Positions 61,141-64,000 of a stretch of 64,000 nt of DNA are shown in pieces. How positions within the stretch are numbered: position 1 is the first letter of the stretch; each line of letters begins with the position of its first letter. The notes beneath the pieces were generated by a model. The model was not told the DNA's origin. It searched no databases and worked only from the letters and a program-made list of their open reading frames with translations. A program made the position numbers and the translations under genes. The DNA comes from Amycolatopsis anabasis. Its GTDB lineage: Bacteria; Actinomycetota; Actinomycetes; Mycobacteriales; Pseudonocardiaceae. Location: positions 62,001 to 126,000 of the forward strand of contig NZ_VTHK01000002.1 in the NCBI RefSeq assembly GCF_009765355.1, read 5' to 3'.

Positions 61141-64000
61141 TCAGGAGCACGGCGATTCGTAGGGGAGGCCGGGGAAGTAGCGACCCCATTCGTCCTGGGT
61201 GATCCGGGAAGACGTACCGGCGCAGATCCGGGCCGCGGTCCGCTCGACGTCGGTTTCCCAGATCCGGACGGTGTTGTCCGCGCTTCCGGTGACGAGGGTG
61301 CGGCCGTCCGGGCCGAAGGCCACCGCGTGGACCCGGTCGGTGTGCCCGGTCAGCACGGCGGATTCGCTCGGCGCGGCGGGGTCGGTGAAATCCCACAGGC
61401 GCACGGTGTTGTCGTTGGCGGCGGTGGCCAACCGGCGGCCGTCCGGGCTGAAGGCGAGGGCGCGCACGGCATCGGTGTGCCCGGTGAGCGCGCCGGATTC
61501 CCGGGGAGCGCGCGGGTCCGCGATGTTCCACAGGCGCGTGGTGCGGTCCGGGCTCGCGGTCACCAGCCACCGCCCGTCCGGGCTGATGGCCGCGGCCGTG
61601 ACGGCCTGGGCGTGGCCGGTCAGGACGGCGAGTTGCGCCGGGTGGAAGGGATCCGAGATGTCCCAGAGCCGGATCGTGCGGTCCCAGCTCGTGGTCACGA
61701 GCAGGCGGCCGTCCGGACCGAAGAGCAGTACGTGGACGTCATCGGTGTGCCCGGTCAACCTGACCAGCGCGCGGGGATCGCGGGGATTGGCGAAATCCAG
61801 CAGGCGCACGGTGGCGTTGTCGCTCGCGGTGGCCAGGACGCGCCCGTCGGGGCTCAGCGCGACCGCGTCGATCTCGTCCTCGTTGCGGGCGAACGTCACC
61901 GGGGCGCCGGGATTGGCCGGATCGCCGAGGTCCCACACGCGCATGGTGTGGTCCCAGCTGCCGGTGACGAGCCAGCGCCCGTCCGGGCTGATCGTCCCGC
62001 CGCACACGGGGTTCGTGTGGCCGGTCAGCCTCGCCTTCTCCCGCGGGCCGGCCGGGTCGCCGACGTCGACCAGGCGCGCGGTGTTGTCCCGGCTGCCGGT
62101 GATCACCGTGCGCCCGTCCTGGCCGAAGCCCACCCGGCACACGCCGGCGGCGTGGCTGGTGAGAATCGGCCCGGGCAGGTCCCAGAGCCGCACGGTGCGG
62201 TCGTCGCTCGCGGTGGCCAGGGTGCGCCCGTCGTGGTTGAACCCCACGGCCGCCACCCGGTCGTGACCGCTCAACGTGACCACCGGGTGCGGCTGGCGCG
62301 GATCGGTGACCTCCCACAGCCGTACCGTGCGGTCCTCGCTCGCGGTGGCGAGCGTGCGCCCGTCCCGGCTGAAAGCCACCGCGCGCAGGACGTCCGTGTG
62401 GCCGGACAGGGTCGCCAGTTCGGTGGGGTTGCGGGGATCGGCGACCTCCCACAGCCGGGCGGTGCGGTCGTTGGCCACGACGGCGAGGACGTTTCCCGCC
62501 GGATTGAAGGCGAGGGTGTCGATATGGCTGGTCGCCGGGACCGCCGACGCCGCCGAAGACAGCGTGCTGGCACGCAGTTCGGCGCCGGCGAGATCCCAGA
62601 ACCGCACGACGTCGTTCCGCGAACCGGTCACCAGCACCCGCCCGTCCGGGCTGAACGCCACGTTCCGGACCTCCTCGGCCCGGCCGCCGATCTCGGCCGG
62701 TTCGCCGGGGGCCCGGCGATCGGTGACGTTCCACAGCCGCACCGCGCGATCGGTGCCCGCGGTGGCGAGGAGCCGCCCGTCGGGACTGAACGCGACCGTC
62801 ATGGCCTCCTGCTCGTGCGCCTTGATCGTGGCGAGTTCGCTCGGGTGGCGGGGATCGGCGAGGTCCCACAGCCGGACCGTGCCGTCCCAGCTCGCCGTCG
62901 CGAGGACCTGCCCGTCCGGGGTGAACGCGACCGCGACCACGTTGGCCGTGTGCGGGGTGAGCACGGCCAGTTCGACGGGGTGGTGCGCGTCGCGCGCGTC
63001 CCAGAGCCGGGCGGTGTTGTCCCAGGCCGCCGTCGCCAGCAGTTGCCCGTCCGGCCGGAACACCGCCGCGTTGACGTTGTTCGTGTGGTTCGTCAGCTGC
63101 GTGGCATACGGGGTGGCGAACGTGCTGAGCAGGCTGCTGCGGGCTTCGACGGTCGGCTCGAGCCGGTAGGCGGCGAGGCTCAGTTGCGCGGCCGTCGCCG
63201 GTCTGGTCGTCCGCAGGGTTGTCGCCTGGCCGGCGACCTTCTGGGACAGGGCCTGGTTCCGCTCCGCGGTCGCCGTGAGCTCCGCGCGCACCGCGTAGAA
63301 CGTGGCGCACAGGGCGAGCACCAGCAGGACGGCCAGCAGCGCGACGAGTTGCCGCAGCCGGCGGGTGCGGCGCCGGGCCGCGGCGCGCTCGGCCGCCTCC
63401 GCCGCCGAACTCGCCTCGAGGAACTCGCGCTCCCGTTTGGACAGTGCGTCGCCGTGGCCGCTCGCCCAGTCCTGAGCCAGGGCCAGATGGGTGCCGCGGT
63501 AGAGCGAACCGGGGTCGCGGTCGACCGCTTCCCACGCGTCGGTGGCCTCGGTGAGCCGCCGGTGGACGCGCAGCCCGTCGCGATCTTCGGTCAGCCATTC
63601 GCGCAGCCGGGGCCAGCCGCGGATGAGCGCCTCGTGGGCGACGTCGATCCCGCGGTCGTCGAGCGTGATGAGCCGGGCATCGGCCAGCCGGGTGAGGACG
63701 GTCGCGGTGTCCTCGTCGTCCCGGTCGAGTTCGCCGCGCGCCAGATGGCGTTTGGTGTCCTCGGTGCCCTCCCCGAGCGCGGTGAGCCGCAGGAAGATCT
63801 GCTTGGTGAGTGCCTGTTGCGGCGCGCTCAGCGTGCCGTAGACCTGCTCGGAGGTCTGGGTGACCGCCCGTTCGATGCCACCGGCGGATTCGTAACCGGC
63901 CAGGGTGAGCGTGTTGCCGCGGCTGCGCCGCCAGGTTTCCAGCAGCGCGTGGGACAGCAGCGGCAGCATGCCGGGCTGGCCGGTCGCGTCGGCGATGAGC
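61141..64000 (-). CDS. Transmembrane nSTAND NTPase with 14 WD40 repeats (copy B), 5' end outside window
   Basis: At least 953 residues; the frame runs off the window (IADATGQPGMLPLLSHALLE), so the Walker motifs lie upstream. What is present parallels copy A: end of the STAND module (VAHEALIRGWPRLREWL), a linker ending FLEASSAAEAAERAAARRRT, one transmembrane helix (LVALLAVLLVLALCATFYAV), a short coiled segment (ATAERNQALSQKVAGQA), then fourteen WD40 repeats with cores such as DGRLLATAGTDRAVRLWNV. The C-terminal RICAGTSSRITQDEWGRYFP and PYESPCS matches copy A's tail. Clearly a paralogue, not a recent duplicate (many substitutions). Confidence 0.9.
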   Translation of the reverse strand, partial: LIADATGQPGMLPLLSHALLETWRRSRGNTLTLAGYESAGGIERAVTQTSEQVYGTLSAPQQALTKQIFLRLTALGEGTEDTKRHLARGELDRDDEDTATVLTRLADARLITLDDRGIDVAHEALIRGWPRLREWLTEDRDGLRVHRRLTEATDAWEAVDRDPGSLYRGTHLALAQDWASGHGDALSKREREFLEASSAAEAAERAAARRRTRRLRQLVALLAVLLVLALCATFYAVRAELTATAERNQALSQKVAGQATTLRTTRPATAAQLSLAAYRLEPTVEARSSLLSTFATPYATQLTNHTNNVNAAVFRPDGQLLATAAWDNTARLWDARDAHHPVELAVLTPHTANVVAVAFTPDGQVLATASWDGTVRLWDLADPRHPSELATIKAHEQEAMTVAFSPDGRLLATAGTDRAVRLWNVTDRRAPGEPAEIGGRAEEVRNVAFSPDGRVLVTGSRNDVVRFWDLAGAELRASTLSSAASAVPATSHIDTLAFNPAGNVLAVVANDRTARLWEVADPRNPTELATLSGHTDVLRAVAFSRDGRTLATASEDRTVRLWEVTDPRQPHPVVTLSGHDRVAAVGFNHDGRTLATASDDRTVRLWDLPGPILTSHAAGVCRVGFGQDGRTVITGSRDNTARLVDVGDPAGPREKARLTGHTNPVCGGTISPDGRWLVTGSWDHTMRVWDLGDPANPGAPVTFARNEDEIDAVALSPDGRVLATASDNATVRLLDFANPRDPRALVRLTGHTDDVHVLLFGPDGRLLVTTSWDRTIRLWDISDPFHPAQLAVLTGHAQAVTAAAISPDGRWLVTASPDRTTRLWNIADPRAPRESGALTGHTDAVRALAFSPDGRRLATAANDNTVRLWDFTDPAAPSESAVLTGHTDRVHAVAFGPDGRTLVTGSADNTVRIWETDVERTAARICAGTSSRITQDEWGRYFPGLPYESPCS

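Overview
The window is high-GC (about 70%) actinobacterial chromosome, most likely from an Amycolatopsis-type member of the Pseudonocardiaceae. This is inferred from GC-rich third codon positions, many GTG starts, a mycothiol-dependent formaldehyde dehydrogenase locus, LexA boxes of the actinobacterial type, DasR boxes, and intergenic repeats of a kind I associate with Amycolatopsis. There is no rRNA, tRNA, CRISPR array, insertion sequence or phage module that I can see. It reads as accessory or chromosome-arm metabolism rather than a core-gene region.

Layout. 1-7.9 kb: 3' end of an SDR oxidoreductase, small secreted and regulatory proteins, an HPP membrane protein, an MBL hydrolase, an RraA-like protein and a polyprenol-phosphate mannose synthase. 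7.9-10.4 kb: an IclR regulator divergent from dhaK-dhaL (no dhaM nearby). 10.4-11.4 kb: a decayed stretch with two gene remnants and a perfect 13-bp inverted repeat. 11.4-20 kb: a GntR/TetR hybrid regulator divergent from a DUF2306 membrane protein; a GlxA-type regulator divergent from an MFS transporter-amidase pair; an XRE-cupin regulator divergent from a YbaK deacylase. 20.4-25.8 kb: a single-chain, eukaryote-like acyl-CoA carboxylase of 1825 residues. 25.9-31.1 kb: a secreted repeat protein and an acid-reducing gene pair (LuxE/EhpF-like ligase plus LuxC/EhpG-like reductase) divergent from a LysR regulator. 31.3-34.7 kb: a LexA-boxed DUF222-HNH nuclease, a secreted LVIVD-type repeat protein and a frameshifted HIT-like gene. 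34.7-38.3 kb: a tightly overlapping P450-TetR-acyl-CoA dehydrogenase operon behind two palindromic operators. 38.5-44.9 kb: an MprF-like protein, a large LuxR (LAL) regulator and dinB with an SOS box over its start. 45-54.7 kb: frameshifted mscR, a second GlxA regulator, a PLP decarboxylase, an oxidoreductase, a secreted carboxylesterase, a hydrolase divergent from a leaderless ArsR gene, and a tandem pair of FolP2-type dihydropteroate synthase-like genes. 54.7-64 kb: two large membrane-spanning nSTAND NTPase-WD40 proteins bracketing a tyrosinase operon (melC1-melC2) and a copper LPMO with two DasR boxes.

How the parts work together. Most units are small regulator-target pairs with a visible operator between divergent genes, and palindromes can be read directly in at least eight intergenic regions. 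The last 10 kb combine extracellular copper oxidases, chitin-linked control and transmembrane STAND sensors. Three genes carry reading-frame damage (an LPMO-like remnant, a HIT-like gene and mscR), which is either real decay or base-level assembly error.
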